Source: Hymenoscyphus infarciens
Taxonomy: Eukaryota > Ascomycota > Leotiomycetes > Helotiales > Helotiaceae
Assembly (NCBI GenBank): GCA_001414345.1
Contig: LLCB01000381.1
Location: 20,484-84,483 of the forward strand
Reading direction: 5' to 3'
Length of the DNA: 64,000 nucleotides
The position numbers and the translations under genes are program-made. Within the stretch, counting starts at the first letter, position 1. Each line of letters opens with the position of its first letter. Below are positions 22,420-34,869 of this stretch, piece by piece. The notes below the pieces were generated by a model that worked only from the letters and a program-made list of their open reading frames with translations, was not told the DNA's origin and did no database searches.

Positions 22420-24525
22420 ATCACCTTGAATATCATAGAAAAGCTACTTAAAGCGCCAGCTTTAACCGCTTGCCATAAACACTAGAGTACCTTGAAGATT
22501 GGCCGGCCAAGCCATAGCTGTAGATCGTTTCATGGCCGCGCTTCATGTTACCAAAGTGCTTCGTCAGTAAATAAAACTGGAACTCGTCCTACCAAGCCAC
22601 CTATGCGCGTTATAAGAGGCTTTCTGCCGCCTTAATACTGACCTTGGCAAGAGACCTCCAAAAAATCCAAAGGAATACCTCAACACCACCACCCACGGCC
22701 AAAAAAAATACCAAAAAATCAACAATCCTCTTTCGAGGAAGGGACTCATGATGAGAAAGCCCTCCAGCCGCTACTGGAACTTTTATGCCTTAGAGTCTTT
22801 CATTCTGCCACTAGGTCGTTTCCATTAATGTGGTTCAGCACCGCCAGGAGCGGGTGTCAACCTCCTTACCAAGTCACCAAGTTGAGGGAATGGGTGGGCA
22901 AGTCTGATTGGACAAATGAATGAGAGCTCTGTCCTTATTTCGGTACTTGACTTTGATAGTGGGTCAGTGTGGATTTGGGGGTATGTGGGTGGGTGGGGCG
23001 AGAAGGTGATTGGACCAATGGCGGCAGCTGGTTTGAACCTGGTCACTCCTTCAACTCCCAGTCCCTCAGGTAGGTAACCACAAATACCATTTGCAAATTA
23101 TCCACCACAGCCTGGAACTCACAGGCTCGGTGGGCACTCCCGTTGAATCCTCTCCCAAAACCACCTGCAGCTAAAGCAAAAATGGGTTGACCGCTCGGTT
23201 AACGATGATTTGTAAACAGGATTGAATGCGTGTTGAAATTCGTGGCTGCGAAACATTTGTCGTACCATGTTTTAGAAACTTTGGAAATGGCTCGAGTTGC
23301 ACTCAGCATATGGCCCTCTCACGGCCTTTCTATCCGTCTGTAAGAGAAAATCAGCACAAAGAACAAGAACGTAGTCTAGGGAACGGGAGCAGAAAGTAGC
23401 AATTCATCGTTTGTTGAAGAAATTCAGTCACTCGCATTATGATAGATAGAAACTTCGAGAACCAAACAAGTTTTTTCAGAGAATCGTATTCTTAAAGGAT
23501 AAACAAGGTTAGATTTACTTAGGGAAGTCTTCCATTTGGTCGAGGTCGAGATCAAGTCTCGTTCCTTCCTTGATTTTGACCAGCAGGCAGGTAGAAGACC
23601 GGGAGACCAACCTTGCCACTGTCTAGGTATGGCGAACCTAAAAGTTCAACACAATGTTGTGGCAAGGCACGACCTCCCAGCTTGATTACCCCGGCTGTAT
23701 GGTCGTTGCTTCCCTCTTCTCGACCTCGTCGTAACGCCACAATGTAAACGAGAAGGGAAAGCGTGGCTGTCTACCTACCTAGTTATAGTAGGAAAATGCG
23801 TCGCCAGAGGGAGCGGGGAGTCGAAAAACAAATTGTTCCATGGTCTTATGTTGTTGATCGACTTCTCACGAATACCTACCTATGTACTGGCCTGAATTTT
23901 CACTCCTCACGTTTTGAATGTCACCTACTAGTAGAACAATTACACCTATACGTACTTCCTTATTATCGTATGGAGAATTCGGGTACGGCTCTCGATGTTC
24001 CCGCTTTCTGGTATAAATCCAATGCCTATTACCCTAGAATCCAAAAATGCGATTCTTTTGCGACGTTGAATCATTTGTCCGTCAACCCCGTTGGACACCT
24101 CGTCGTGTCGTGGTTTCGTGACCCTTGATACTGCCCTGCTGAAGGGAAGGTCGACCGCCGAAGTCGTTCCTTCCCTCGCTTGACCCCAAAATACCACATG
24201 ACCGCTTCTTCCCTCTATTGCTTGCCACGAGACCGGGAGGCTCAATTTTGCGTCACGATCATGACTTGGATTCTCCTAGAAAGCTAGATCAATACGAGCG
24301 ATGAAACCTGTGTATCAACTGCCCACTTTTGACTGCCCAAGCAGGAAAGCAACCTGGAATAGAATTTAGGCAAAGACAGAAGAAACACTCACAACTTTCT
24401 CACGCTTCCTCAGTGACGCAGAGGCTTATTTATGAATACATTTCTAGTAGCAAAAAATATCCTCGCTGCAGTTTTTAAGCCGCGCCCCAATGACATATGA
24501 GATATGATACATAATTCCCTTCCTT

Positions 24526-27090
24526 TTATTCAACACGCAAAACTTTTGGTCCTCTTCTCTTGATCGTCTTCTTCTTCTTGTTTCCCCTCTCAAAAGATGC
24601 AGCGGCGGCATGGTTTCTGCCAACATTGTCCAGGTCCTTGACCTTGTAGATTCTAATGATCCAGTTCTCACTGGTGAATGCCTCATCCAAGGTGTTGAGA
24701 GTTGGTCCTTGATCTGGCATCTTGACACCACGAACTCGATCCTGGCATTGTCCAGCAGGGAAGAGTGAATTGTAGTTGTAGTATGACATCTTGTACCTAG
24801 AATGATATTAGTATAGATCTCACTCTTCAAGGGGTATATTTCTTACATCAGGCTGTTCTTCATGGTCTCAGTGGCACCACCATCCACTCTGTATTCACCT
24901 CTCTCAGTGAAGAAATCACGCTCCTTGACCTCATCAGGCCAAATACCTTCAGCAATACGTACCATCCACAAGAACTTGTTGATGTCGTCTCCGGAATAAC
25001 CCAAAAGTCCACCAAAGACAACAAGAACGTAGTCTACTTCGTGTTGACGCATAATTGGATAACTGACCTCCTCGCTAGAGCTCATCGCTTTTCCGACAGT
25101 TGCAATATGTGTGTTGTTCCACGTGTTGTTATCGACGAGAGTTGGTCTGTCGGCCATACCACCAATTTGGTAACCATAATCCCACCAAGACATGATCTTG
25201 GCGTCTTCCTTGGTGTTTTGTCGAAGCCATTGGTATGCCTCTCGGTAATCGTCGATGATGTGTTGGCTTCCGTCTGGCATTCTGCTTGCCAATACAACGG
25301 AGGGAGATGAGTAGGCATTGGACGTTACCCAAGTGCAGTGAAGAACGAAGAGTAAAAGATAAGCAGTCAATGCACTGACAACAGATGTCTTGGAGAACGT
25401 GGTGTAAATACCCACAAGAGGTTGTCGCATTGAGCGGAGACCATCTTGCTTGACTGCTGCCTTCTTTGGAGCACCGTTTGTGGCGTCAGCTCCTCCTTCG
25501 GCGGGCTCTACAGGAGAAGTGATAGTGAGATAAGTGTCTAACAAGTGCGATAAGACCAAGGCTGCAGCGACGCACACAATAGGTGTGAGAGTGAGCATCA
25601 ATCTGACCATAACGCCAGAAAAGTAACTGGCAAGAATGGCATAGACAACAACGAAGACCTGCTCATCAGCGAGCTTAAGGAAGCAAAGGTAAACACCGGC
25701 TGGGAAAAGCCAGATGAGGAGATTAAGATCGAAGAAGAATGCTGGCCAGGCAGTAGGTTGATGCTCAGAAACCGAAGCAATGATCGGAATATGAATCTTG
25801 GCGTATCCAGTATCCCACAGAGAGTAGAATCGACCAGTCCATGGAGCAATGACACCGGAAACTGTTAGAAGGACAAGTCCACCAAAGGCAATGGTAAATA
25901 CGGCAAGAACGAAACCCCTGAGAAGGGTTGCAAATTGCTTGCTTGGTACACCAGAACGGACAAACTCAACGAATCCAATCAATTGAAGAAGTCCGAAAAC
26001 ACCTAAAACTGTTAGTACAAAATTATTTCCGGTTTCGAAAATAGAAAAACTTACCTAATGCAGACATATGCTCACTACTGCGGATTGGCAAAAATCCAAC
26101 GAATGGAATTTGCATACTGGCCAATGTTCCCAAGGCGTACCAGGTGCAGTAACTGACGTAGAGTCTTGGGCTGAAACGTCCCATGCAGACCAAGACAAAT
26201 ACGTGCAATGGGATCAAGTTGGTAATGAAAACATAACCACCCCACGCAGACACCATGTATCCGTAAAATAGAGCACAGAGAGCACCCCACATGGCTGATC
26301 CGAGCTTGAGTGCTTTGATCCAGAGGTAGAAGGTAAAGACAAGAAGGAAAATGGCGATGGCCTCGTTATCGTAGCTGCCAGCAACTGAACGGGAGATGTA
26401 ACCTGGGGCAATTCCCATGAATGCGGCTGCAAGTAAACCAGCTGAGGGGGAGGTGGACATCTCGTTGGTGAAGAGGTAGGTCGCGAATGCTGTCAATCCA
26501 GAAAATCCCGGGGCGAGTAGCACACAGATATTTCGGATATCAACCGGAATGGTGAGGGCTCGTAGAGCATGATAGATGGCTCCACTGGTCACCATGAGAC
26601 CTGGATAGAGAGTTCCTCCAGTAACTCGTCCGAGTGGATGCCATGTTCTGTCATCGAACCAATCCCAGAAATCGTAGAAACCATTTGACACCAGATATTT
26701 TGTAGCTCGGAAGTTGAACCAAGGATCGACTATTATGAGAATTAGTTTCGAGTACTCGTCGTGGGTGGAGGCAGTTTGAGGGGGGTAAGCGCAAATCGAA
26801 TGGAATAGTTACTAACATTCGTGGATAATACTCTCGAAGCCTATAGGTTTAGAAGTTAGCAGAGTTTCTTTGCAGAGTAATACACGTCTTGGACAAAGAA
26901 GAAGAGACCTGGCTGCTTTTTTGAAACTGCCACTGGCAGTTTTGGTTTGGGCATACGTACGAATAACTGAAAACAGCCGACTGGCAATGGCAGCAGCTGC
27001 AATTAAGCAAAGAATTGACAGTCGTAATATCCCTCTTGTGTTCCTCCCCGTATTACCCTTGAGGAAGGGTTCAACTATTGAGTCCGTCAT
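24526..27090 (-). CDS. STT3: Oligosaccharyltransferase catalytic subunit STT3
   Basis: Transfers the preassembled glycan from dolichol pyrophosphate to Asn of N-x-S/T sequons in the ER lumen; catalytic core of the OST complex. Exons, minus strand: 27090-26961, 26840-26817, 26729-26055, 26002-24847, 24796-24526; 751 aa, near the usual length. The second exon is only 24 nt and encodes RFESIIHE. Visible motifs: first lumenal acidic motif [11 protein letters not shown] with Asp53, SVSEHQPT at 353-360, and the sequon-binding WWDYG at 549-553. The first two thirds are many hydrophobic membrane spans; the C-terminal third is lumenal and ends in a Lys-rich stretch ([11 protein letters not shown]). 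Start taken at 27090, which matches the family N terminus (short acidic lead, then NGRNTRG-like); an in-frame ATG at 27126 would add 12 residues. Confidence 0.97.
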
Positions 27091-28204
27091 GGTGGTGGTT
27101 GATTGCAAAATTGTTGTCGCGGACAATGTCGTATATCTGTTCGCTGAGGTGTAATCTGTCTCTTGGAGCTCTACGCGGCTGCAGGGGTTCCATCGAAGCT
27201 AAGCGTATTTTGTCTTGGCGCAGGCCAGCCTGTTGTGTCGTCCCGAATATCCTCCTCATCCAAAGGCTCAGAGTGAAAGTTTGGATGATTATTATTGTAA
27301 ATTGTTATGGGGGGGAGGAATGGCTGGAGATGATGATTGTAAATTGGTCTACCCTAACCCTCAAATACTTTGCTAAATCTTGACCCAGATGCAAGCCAAC
27401 CTGGAGTTCACAAGTTCCCTATGCTCTTTGTATCTACATGAATTGTCATTGCTTTAGCCATACACTTGAGGTCTGAGTCAATTGATAATTCCAAAAATGC
27501 GATTCGCCCGAGTCCACGAATTCTGAAAGTAATAGTCTCTCCTCTCGCTCTTTTTTGTCATTACTCTCAAAGGCTTTCAAACAACCAGAGCTTTATGTCA
27601 AATTGTTCAAAGAAATTCATGTTTATTCTTTACTTAAAACTGAATGAGACTTGGTTGTCTGAAACTGCTGGGTAAAACCTGGAATACTCGGTTAAAGTAG
27701 GTGTACTGAGAGCCAAGGCCGACGGGAAGCTCTTATATCGAGCAGACCTTTGCCATAAACGAATAGAGGATAGTAGAAAGAAAAGGCAAAATGATAGAGG
27801 AGATAGGTATAGAGAATACTGTATATACTTGAGACTCCGAATCAGGTGTCGTTCCACCATTACTTACTTCTGTACTTCGTTCACCATGCCACAATTATCC
27901 ATCGACAATGAGCACTGGTGATGAATTTTGGAAATAGAAAGGTCTTGAAGTAATTGGGGTCTTTCGCTGACAAATGAAACTCGCAATCAACTATCAACAA
28001 TTCCCAAAGAACCCACCCCTGCTCTCGTTTTGCTCCCAACTATGAGTACAATGTACAAGAATATGCTGATTGACGTCTAAGGCTTTTTTGTATGAACCGT
28101 GAACATGCCATATGCCAACCAGAAACCCAACTTATGACTCCTCTTGGCCATTCCTTCTATCTTCCCCCCATCATTACATTCATACACGATCCCCGTCCCC
28201 TTCC
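27091..28204. other. Intergenic region between STT3 and ATP21
   Basis: About 1.1 kb: upstream region of STT3 and downstream region of the subunit e gene, both on the minus strand. A G6 run lies at about 27310. No frame here is convincing. Confidence 0.6.
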
Positions 28205-28716
28205 CTACTTGGTCTCTGCCGCAACAGCATTCAATAGTGCCTCCAAATCGAACCGCGGGTCTTCAGGATCTCTAATGACTGTTGTAGTTATATTAGCACA
28301 TGTTACAAAAAACAAGAACAGGCCATTTCTGTCGGAAAGCCTCCAAGGAACTGCCGCAAGATTACGCCCTCTAACAGATGGTGGATGAACGTACTATCTC
28401 CTCCCGCTGTCTTAGCACTCGGTGGTAGGTTCTTCTTGGTATATTCCGCCTTTGCTTGCTCGATCAACTTCTGCTTGTGCTCGTATTGTCTATTGATTGC
28501 GGCCAGTTTCGCTGATGAGGAAAGGGAGGCTTGGTGATAGACTCCGTAGAGAACACCGGCACCTAATGCAGACCACCTCAGAATCTGCAAAGTACACGTT
28601 AGCCAGTATTTTCATGGTATGCGCTGCGGAAATGAAAAGAGCCTCCTGAAGCATTGCAAAGCTTCTGAGGGAATTGCGCAAAAGTGTTCACTGACGTTTG
28701 TTCCGGTAGAAGCCAT
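28205..28716 (-). CDS. ATP21: ATP synthase subunit e, mitochondrial
   Basis: Small membrane subunit of the mitochondrial F1Fo ATP synthase (Tim11 in yeast) needed for dimerisation of the complex and cristae shape. Three exons, minus strand: 28716-28696, 28584-28395, 28278-28205; 94 aa, normal for fungi. The 21-nt first exon encodes MASTGTN. The single N-terminal membrane helix follows (ILRWSALGAGVLYGVYHQAS) and contains the GxxxG motif GAGVLYG used for dimer contacts. A charged helix with EHKQKLIEQAKAEY follows and the end FDLEALLNAV is typical of the fungal family. Divergent from the dynein intermediate chain gene, about 460 bases away, so they may share a promoter region. Confidence 0.93.
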
Positions 28717-29176
28717 TGTTCGGTGAAATTCGCGAAGGAAGGTATTCGGTGAGGAGGGATCGGTCAGGAGAGGCCAATTGGCAAGGTTTCGCAGGTATGA
28801 GGATCGTGGAACGTGAGGGCGAGCTATGCGGAGCTTTGAAGGTCGAAATTCAAGATCGTGAGATGGAATCAAAGTTCCGGGAATTTCCAGGATCCTTGAA
28901 CATGGTCACGTGGAGCGGCCCGTTACGGATGAGCGAGCTTTTGGCCGGCGCGACTTTAATGTCATTGAGGTGGTATTTACTCTTCTGGATCAACAACCTG
29001 GAAACTTCCTTTGACTTCCCATTCCTTTGTTGGTTGCCAACAATACTTGCTAGCCTAAGAATATATCCACGAACTTCGAACCCTGCGATCTAGAACCCCC
29101 CCCCCCCCCCNAACCCCCCCCCCCCCCTTCCTCCCTTTCCTGAAGAGCCCCTCGATATGGACACAAAGTCGCAAAG
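28717..29176. promoter_or_regulatory. Divergent promoter region with poly-C and an N
   Basis: The interval separates the starts of subunit e (minus strand) and dynein intermediate chain (plus strand). It contains two C tracts, about 29096-29110 and 29114-29127, flanking a single undetermined base at 29111. This is the only N in the window and marks an unresolved homopolymer about 50 bases before the dynein start codon. Confidence 0.6.
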
Positions 29177-31320
29177 ATGATGCAACAACGACGAGATGAG
29201 ATTTTGGCGAAGAAAGCTAAGCTAGCGGAATTGAAGAGGCAAAGGGAGCTTCGGAACAATAATACATCCGGCAGGCAAAGTATTGGAGGCCCTAGTGAGG
29301 TGAGGATATTCTTCTTTATACATACTCAAGCATTCTTGCTCTAACAAGACTATAGATCCTGTCTCCAACTCCCGCGAGAGGAAACATCGATGAATTCGTC
29401 AACAAAGTACTAGGGGATCACAGGAGTAGGCCAAACTCAACGGGGCTTGGATCGGGGTCGCCAGCTGATAGGGGTAGCCGGCCAAATAGTGTATTGAGCG
29501 CTGGACAATTAAGCAACAACAACTCGGAATCCGCAGAAGCATCTGCTACTCCCGCAGAACCTCTTTCTATATCTACTCAGACTTTATCTACTGTTCCTCT
29601 ATCGACAGTCTACGAATTCACACCTTCGCCAGTCAAAGAAGTCTTTTCCTACAGCAAAGGTGTGCAAACGACAGAAGAATGGACCCAAACATCAAGACCC
29701 AAAGCATTCGACGACTCCGATGATTCGGGCAACGAGACCCCAGTTACTTCAACACCCAGCAAACGTTTGAGTAGGCGAGAGCGGACTAGGGAGGAGGAAC
29801 TGCGGGAAAACATACGGAAGGAGATTGAGGAGGAACTCAAAGCTACCAGGGAACTGAGCATCGATGGACCCCTCAAGTCCCCTTCGCAACAGGGACCCGC
29901 GAACTTCCCCGCTAGAGCGTTGACAACCGAAGAGCTAAATGCTGTCACGTCCTCTGATGATTTTATGGACTTTGTTGAGCGGTCTAGCAAAGTAATTGAG
30001 AGGGCTTTGGACCAGGAATACGATATATTGGCCGACTATGCACTTAGTGGAGGGGTGGTTGGTGACGATGATGACGAGGTTGGGAATACTGGGGGGAAAG
30101 GTCGACGGAAAGTGAGGGAAGTCGCTCAATTTTATGATGAGAGATGGTCAAAGAAACGGATGATAAGCGCTATCGATTTCTCCCCGAAATTCCCTGAGCT
30201 TGTACTTGCAGCATACACGAAGAATCCGTCGGCCCCTCATGATCCAGATGGTCTCGTTCAAGTCTGGAATATGCATCTTCACGATCGGCCAGAATTTGTC
30301 TTTCACGCCCAATCAGATGTGCTAGCTGCAAAATTCTCTCCGTTCCATCCAAATCTCATTATTGGTGGTGCATATAGCGGACAAGTCTTACTCTGGGACA
30401 CGAGAGCAAAGTCATCCCCAGTTCAGAAAACCCCTCTTACAGGATCAGGTCACACCCACCCCGTATATTCGGTGGACATTGTCGGTACCCAAAACGCCAA
30501 CAACATTATTTCCTGCTCTACGGATGGTGTTGTATGTGGATGGACAGTGGATATGCTTGCCCAACCACAAGAACTCCTTGTATTGTCAACGCCTCCACCC
30601 GCTAAAACGGAAGATATAAGTCCAACGTGTATGGCATTTCCACAAACTGACCCTACATATTTCCTCGTTGGCTCTGAAGAAGGAACCATTTTCCCCTGTC
30701 ATCGATATGATAGAGCTGGTGCAAAAGCTGGTGTGGACCAGAGAGTCAGTTACCGTGGTCACGCAGCTCCCGTCATGTCTATGGACTTTCACCCGGCTAG
30801 AGGACCAGTTGATCTTGGAGATCTCGTTTTGACCAGTTCATTGGATTGGAGTGTGAAGTTGTGGAAGGTTCGTGCCCCCGCCGCCACATCAACCACTGGC
30901 ATTACGGGCGAGGGACAATCCGTTGCACCAATTCTCGACTTTACTCGGGAAGATGTTGTGTATGATGCAGCATGGTCTCCCATCAAACCCGGTGTATTTG
31001 CACTGGTCGATGGGGCGGGAAGCTTGGAGGTGTGGGATATTACGGTCGATACCGAAGTACCACTTACGAAAGTGCAGCCTAGCGGTCGAAAGGACACAAG
31101 GTCCATGTTATCAAAGAGCTTGAACCGAGTTGCTTGGGATCAGACAGATGGCAAACGTATTGCTGCAGGCGGGATTGATGGGGCCGTTACTGTTTTTGAA
31201 GTTGGGCCTGACCTTGGAGGCAAAGAAAGCGCGCGGAATGAGGAATGGACCAGCGTTAAGAAGTTGCTAGCGAGATTGGAGGCGCAAGGACAGACTCCAA
31301 ATGGAGTAAACGGTTTATAA
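29177..31320 (+). CDS. nudI: Cytoplasmic dynein intermediate chain
   Basis: Scaffold subunit of cytoplasmic dynein that binds the heavy chain, the light chains and dynactin; in hyphae it is required for nuclear migration and retrograde transport. Exons 29177-29299 and 29356-31320; 695 aa. The N terminus is the conserved charged helix (RRDEILAKKAKLAELKRQRE) that binds dynactin p150 in other species. A light-chain-binding motif of LC8 type lies in YSKGVQTTEEWTQT (from residue 140). A Glu/Arg-rich segment follows and the C-terminal half is a WD40 propeller with VLLWDTRAKSSP, DGVVCGWTVD and SLDWSVKLWKV blades. Two ATGs in tandem open the frame; the first is used here. Dynactin p25 is encoded about 8 kb away. 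The name nudI is by orthology to Aspergillus. Confidence 0.95.
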
Positions 31321-33313
31321 TTTGACTTGTAGGCCAAATTCTCTTGAGATGGAGCATTCTGGTCATGTACTAGATATTGGCGTTAGTTGCATATACCCAT
31401 TCATCACCAACTACTTGATCCATATACACACCTCTTTTGGGACGAATATGATCGTGAAAACAAACGAGGGCAGGTCATACTCACGGAAGTTCCCGAAGCC
31501 TCTTAGACTGCTACAAAAGAATAAAAATACAAAAAAGAGCAAAAGGTTAGCCCCGACCGATGTTTTTTGGCTTAATCCTTTGTCGTACCTCGATCCACAC
31601 AGAATACAGTTTCGTAAAGAACGCCACGCCTGGCGCCTCCCCAGTGTCATCCTTTATACCCGAAGGTGACAGCTATATCTTATTTGTGGTATACACGGTC
31701 GGGTATTTTGGGTGTATCAGTGCGGGGTGGGGCATGCTGGGCTTACTACTGTACACATTTTAGACTCTAGACGCCAGTTATATATAAAAAATGAAACTAT
31801 TACCTATTATCTACTCTAATACGTCGTACTATAGATGTAGCAATAGGTTGGTTAGGGAGGGGGGCGTTTTCGTAGAGTTGCTCTATCTTCTTAGAGGACA
31901 GCGAAGAGGCTATAATTACAGTCCTTTGAGTAACCGGGATCTCTCTGCGATTCGTTTTTCAGTATAGAGCCTGCTAACCTTTGGTCTTAATGTGCTTAGT
32001 AGGCATATATATAAGAAAAAATAAAGTGTGGTTATTTAATAATAATATTTTAAAAAGTATATAATTCGTCTATTTTGGTGGTGTTTTGAGGCCAGATAAT
32101 GCTTACGCACGGACCCGCTACTCCCAAAATACCCGCCCTAGTATAACTTTTGGGGGGGTTATATGGATCATTGTGGGCCGAGGTTCTACCGAGTGGGGCG
32201 GCTGGAACCTTTACTTTCCTAGAGTGTGTTCTAGAGGTGCAGAGGCTGAAGCTGTGGTTGCTGATTAATGGAGTTGTGCATGTACTAGTACCTTGCACAC
32301 TACCTTGTGCAATGCCTTGTTGGGGAAATTTCTGAGCAAGCTTTTCAATCATAATTGCTGTTGGTTGTTTACTGATCATTGCCCTATGCCCTGGCTTTTG
32401 TTATGCCGACCCCTCTCCGAGGGCTACTTGTACACCTATCCACCCGGAAGCCGACTGTTCTCCGATCCGAAGACGTCATTTGGACAAGAAGCGCTAGGTT
32501 AAGGTTAATATTCCATTTTGTTTTAAAAACGTAGAGCGAGCGAGGCAGGTACGATCGATGCCGTACCTAGGTATTTACTGATTCACTGCCACTGTTACTT
32601 GTATTGCCCATCATGAGGTCACTTCGGTGGTAAAGATATTTTTCATCGGATTTATGCGCCTTTTCCGAAGCGTGGGACCGGACTCGTGGTTGATTGTTAA
32701 GCTATCGCTACCCTACCGACCCTACCTTACCTCCCCTCTCCTTTTTCTCCACTCTACCTTAATCGGCTTCGGTAGTCACATCTTTCACAGTCAGAACCTG
32801 GAAGTACCATCTGATTTCAGCCTCGAGTTTCAAAGCGTATGTATCTATGTTCGCCGGGTGGCAGCGTCGTTTTGAACACATCCTGAAATGGTCTTCATGG
32901 CGTGCTGTTATTGCAAAATGATTACAAAGGCCAAAGGCATCGGTAGAAGGACCGGCAATGACTCGGAGCATACGAACGTCGTGCGATTCGAAATCCCATT
33001 GTATAGAGTTCCTTCGATGGGGATCCATGTACACCTCAATACTAGTATCCATACCAACATACCACTGACAAAACTGCTAGACAATTAATAATGGGGTTGT
33101 CTGTCCACTCTAGACCGCGGTCCTGATCTCAAAGCAGCTTAAGTATATATACCTGTATCTTCTCTCTCTCCAGATAAAGATTCTTCTTTCTCCTCATCTC
33201 TCATTCCAATTCCACTCCACTCCACTCCACTCCAATATAAAAATCTACCCCGCCACCAACAGCATCACCCCACTCTCAAAAACAAAAAAAACCCCTCTAT
33301 CACACCACAAAAA
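31321..33313. other. Intergenic region, partly AT-rich
   Basis: About 2 kb without a supported gene. From about 31760 to 32080 the sequence becomes AT-rich and CpA-poor and looks like a small RIP-damaged remnant. The end of the interval is the promoter and CT-rich leader of the following oxidoreductase. Confidence 0.6.
33144..33151 (+). promoter_or_regulatory. TATA box of the OYE-type gene
   Basis: TATATATA about 165 bases before the start codon, followed by a CT-rich tract and four copies of CCACT (33211-33233), a typical strong fungal promoter and leader arrangement. Confidence 0.6.
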
Positions 33314-34593
33314 ATGTCTCTTTTCACCCCCCTCAAAATCGGAAACATCACACTCCAGAACCGTGTAGTCCTGGCACCTCTCACACGTCTTCGCGCCACC
33401 GACGAACATATCCCACTTCCGTTCGTTGCCGATTACTACTCCCAGAGAGGCTCCACACCAGGAACCCTCCTTATCTCTGAAGCTACCTTTATCCGACCAG
33501 AAGCCGGTGGAATGAAAAATGTCCCGGGAATTTGGAATCAAGCTCAAATCGACGGATGGAAAACTGTTACCGATGCAGTCCACGCGAAGAAATCCTTTAT
33601 TTTCCTGCAATTGTGGGCTTTGGGAAGAGCTGCTGATGAATCGGTAAATACCCACTTTCTTTGGAACAATCGTCATTGTTCTCCGAGGACGCGTAGAAGA
33701 AGCGGAGTCTTGGTTTTCCAATTCTTCTAGACGTTTCCGCACAATACTATTGATGATAAATATCTTTTGACCAAAATTCTAACGTTCAACAGGCCTTAAA
33801 AGAGGAATTAGGCCCAGAAGCCAAAGTTGTCAGTGCAAGCAATATCCCAATTACACCAGCCCCCAATTCCACCTACGAGTCGGGTAGCGCAACACCTACT
33901 CCTTTGACCGAGGAGGAAATCCAAGCCTACATCAAGAACTACGCCCAAGCAGCCAAGAACGCCATCGCCGCTGGTTTCGACGGTGTTGAAATTCACGGTG
34001 CCAACGGTTATCTAATTGATCAATTCACACAAGACGTTTCAAACAAGAGAACTGATCAATGGGGAGGAAGTGTCGAAAACAGAGCCCGATTCGGTATTTC
34101 CGTTGCCAAAGCGGTTGTCGAGGCCGTGGGAGTCGAGAAAGTCGGCATAAGACTTAGTCCTTTCTCTACCTTCCAAAGCATGAAGATGGATGATCCCAGG
34201 CCACAATTCACATACCTCGTTTCCGAGCTGAAGAAGCTCAAGCTCTCATATATCCACATCGTCGAGGGGCGAGGAATCGGTGGTCTCGCTACACCACCAC
34301 CCGAGGAATCAATCGATTTCTTGGTCGAGCTTTGGGGAAAGACCTCCCCTGTCTTACTTGCCAGTGGTTTCTCACCCGAGACTGCGATTAATAGATCTGA
34401 TTCTGAGACTGCCAAGGGGAGAGAGGTGGCGATTGTGTTCGGACGACATTTCATTTCGAATCCCGATTTGGTGTTCCGAATTAAGCAGGGAATTGCTTTG
34501 CAAGCTTATGATAGAAGCAAGTTTTACTTGCCGAAACAGGAGGATGGTTACACTACTTATCCATTCAGCAAGGAGTTTGAGGCACAGGCGTAG
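33314..34593 (+). CDS. Old Yellow Enzyme family NADH:flavin oxidoreductase
   Basis: FMN-dependent ene-reductase that reduces activated C=C bonds of enones and similar compounds; cytosolic. Exons 33314-33643 and 33793-34593; 376 aa, the family norm. The N terminus LFTPLKIGNITLQNRVVLAP is classic and includes the APLTR flavin contact. The substrate-binding pair is present in EIHGANGYLIDQF, with His178, Asn181 and the proton-donor Tyr183. The GRHFISNPDLVFRIKQG near the C terminus binds the FMN phosphate. The QLWALGR segment has Ala where some relatives have His. The 149-nt intron is about three times the usual length in this window and contains an imperfect palindrome related to a dispersed repeat. 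OYE genes may act in stress, detoxification or secondary metabolism; no cluster partners are seen nearby. Confidence 0.95.
33675..33745. repeat. Imperfect palindrome in the OYE intron
   Basis: ATTGTTCTCCGAGGACGCG then TAGAAGAAG on the left is answered by ATTCTTCTAGACGTTTCCGC then ACAAT on the right. Both arms resemble the dispersed TTTAGAAGAAT repeat in opposite orientations, so this looks like a small foldback copy inside the intron. Confidence 0.55.
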
Positions 34594-34650
34594 ATGGAAT
34601 TCTGATTGACTTGATAGCGGTATTGCATGGTTAGGGTTGGAGCTTGGTTA

Positions 34651-34669
34651 GATAGATAGATAGATAGAT
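34651..34669. repeat. (GATA)n microsatellite
   Basis: Almost five uninterrupted GATA units in the 3' flank of the OYE gene. Confidence 0.9.
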
Positions 34670-34869
34670 CAATATATCCAGAGTTCATTCATTTTTAAGT
34701 CACATTTGATTCTGTGATCCGACCCCTTTTGGATCATTCTTTCTATTGAGGATTGGAATTCCATGCTTGGTGGTTGGTGGGTGCCTTGCGATGGACAGTA
34801 AAAACGGTCGTTCTGCGACACCTCCTGGACAGCGTCAAAATAAAAACACAACGCGAGAATGAGACACTG

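Larger units (their letters stand above)
21852..24525. other. Intergenic region, no gene seen
   Basis: About 2.7 kb. The first 250 bases are the upstream region of the CxxC/RS gene. Frames of up to about 120 codons (for example 23763-24128) overlap each other on both strands and show no motif. A short perfect palindrome and one lone TAAAAGCGGCAGT arm occur here. No RNA gene was recognised. Confidence 0.6.
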
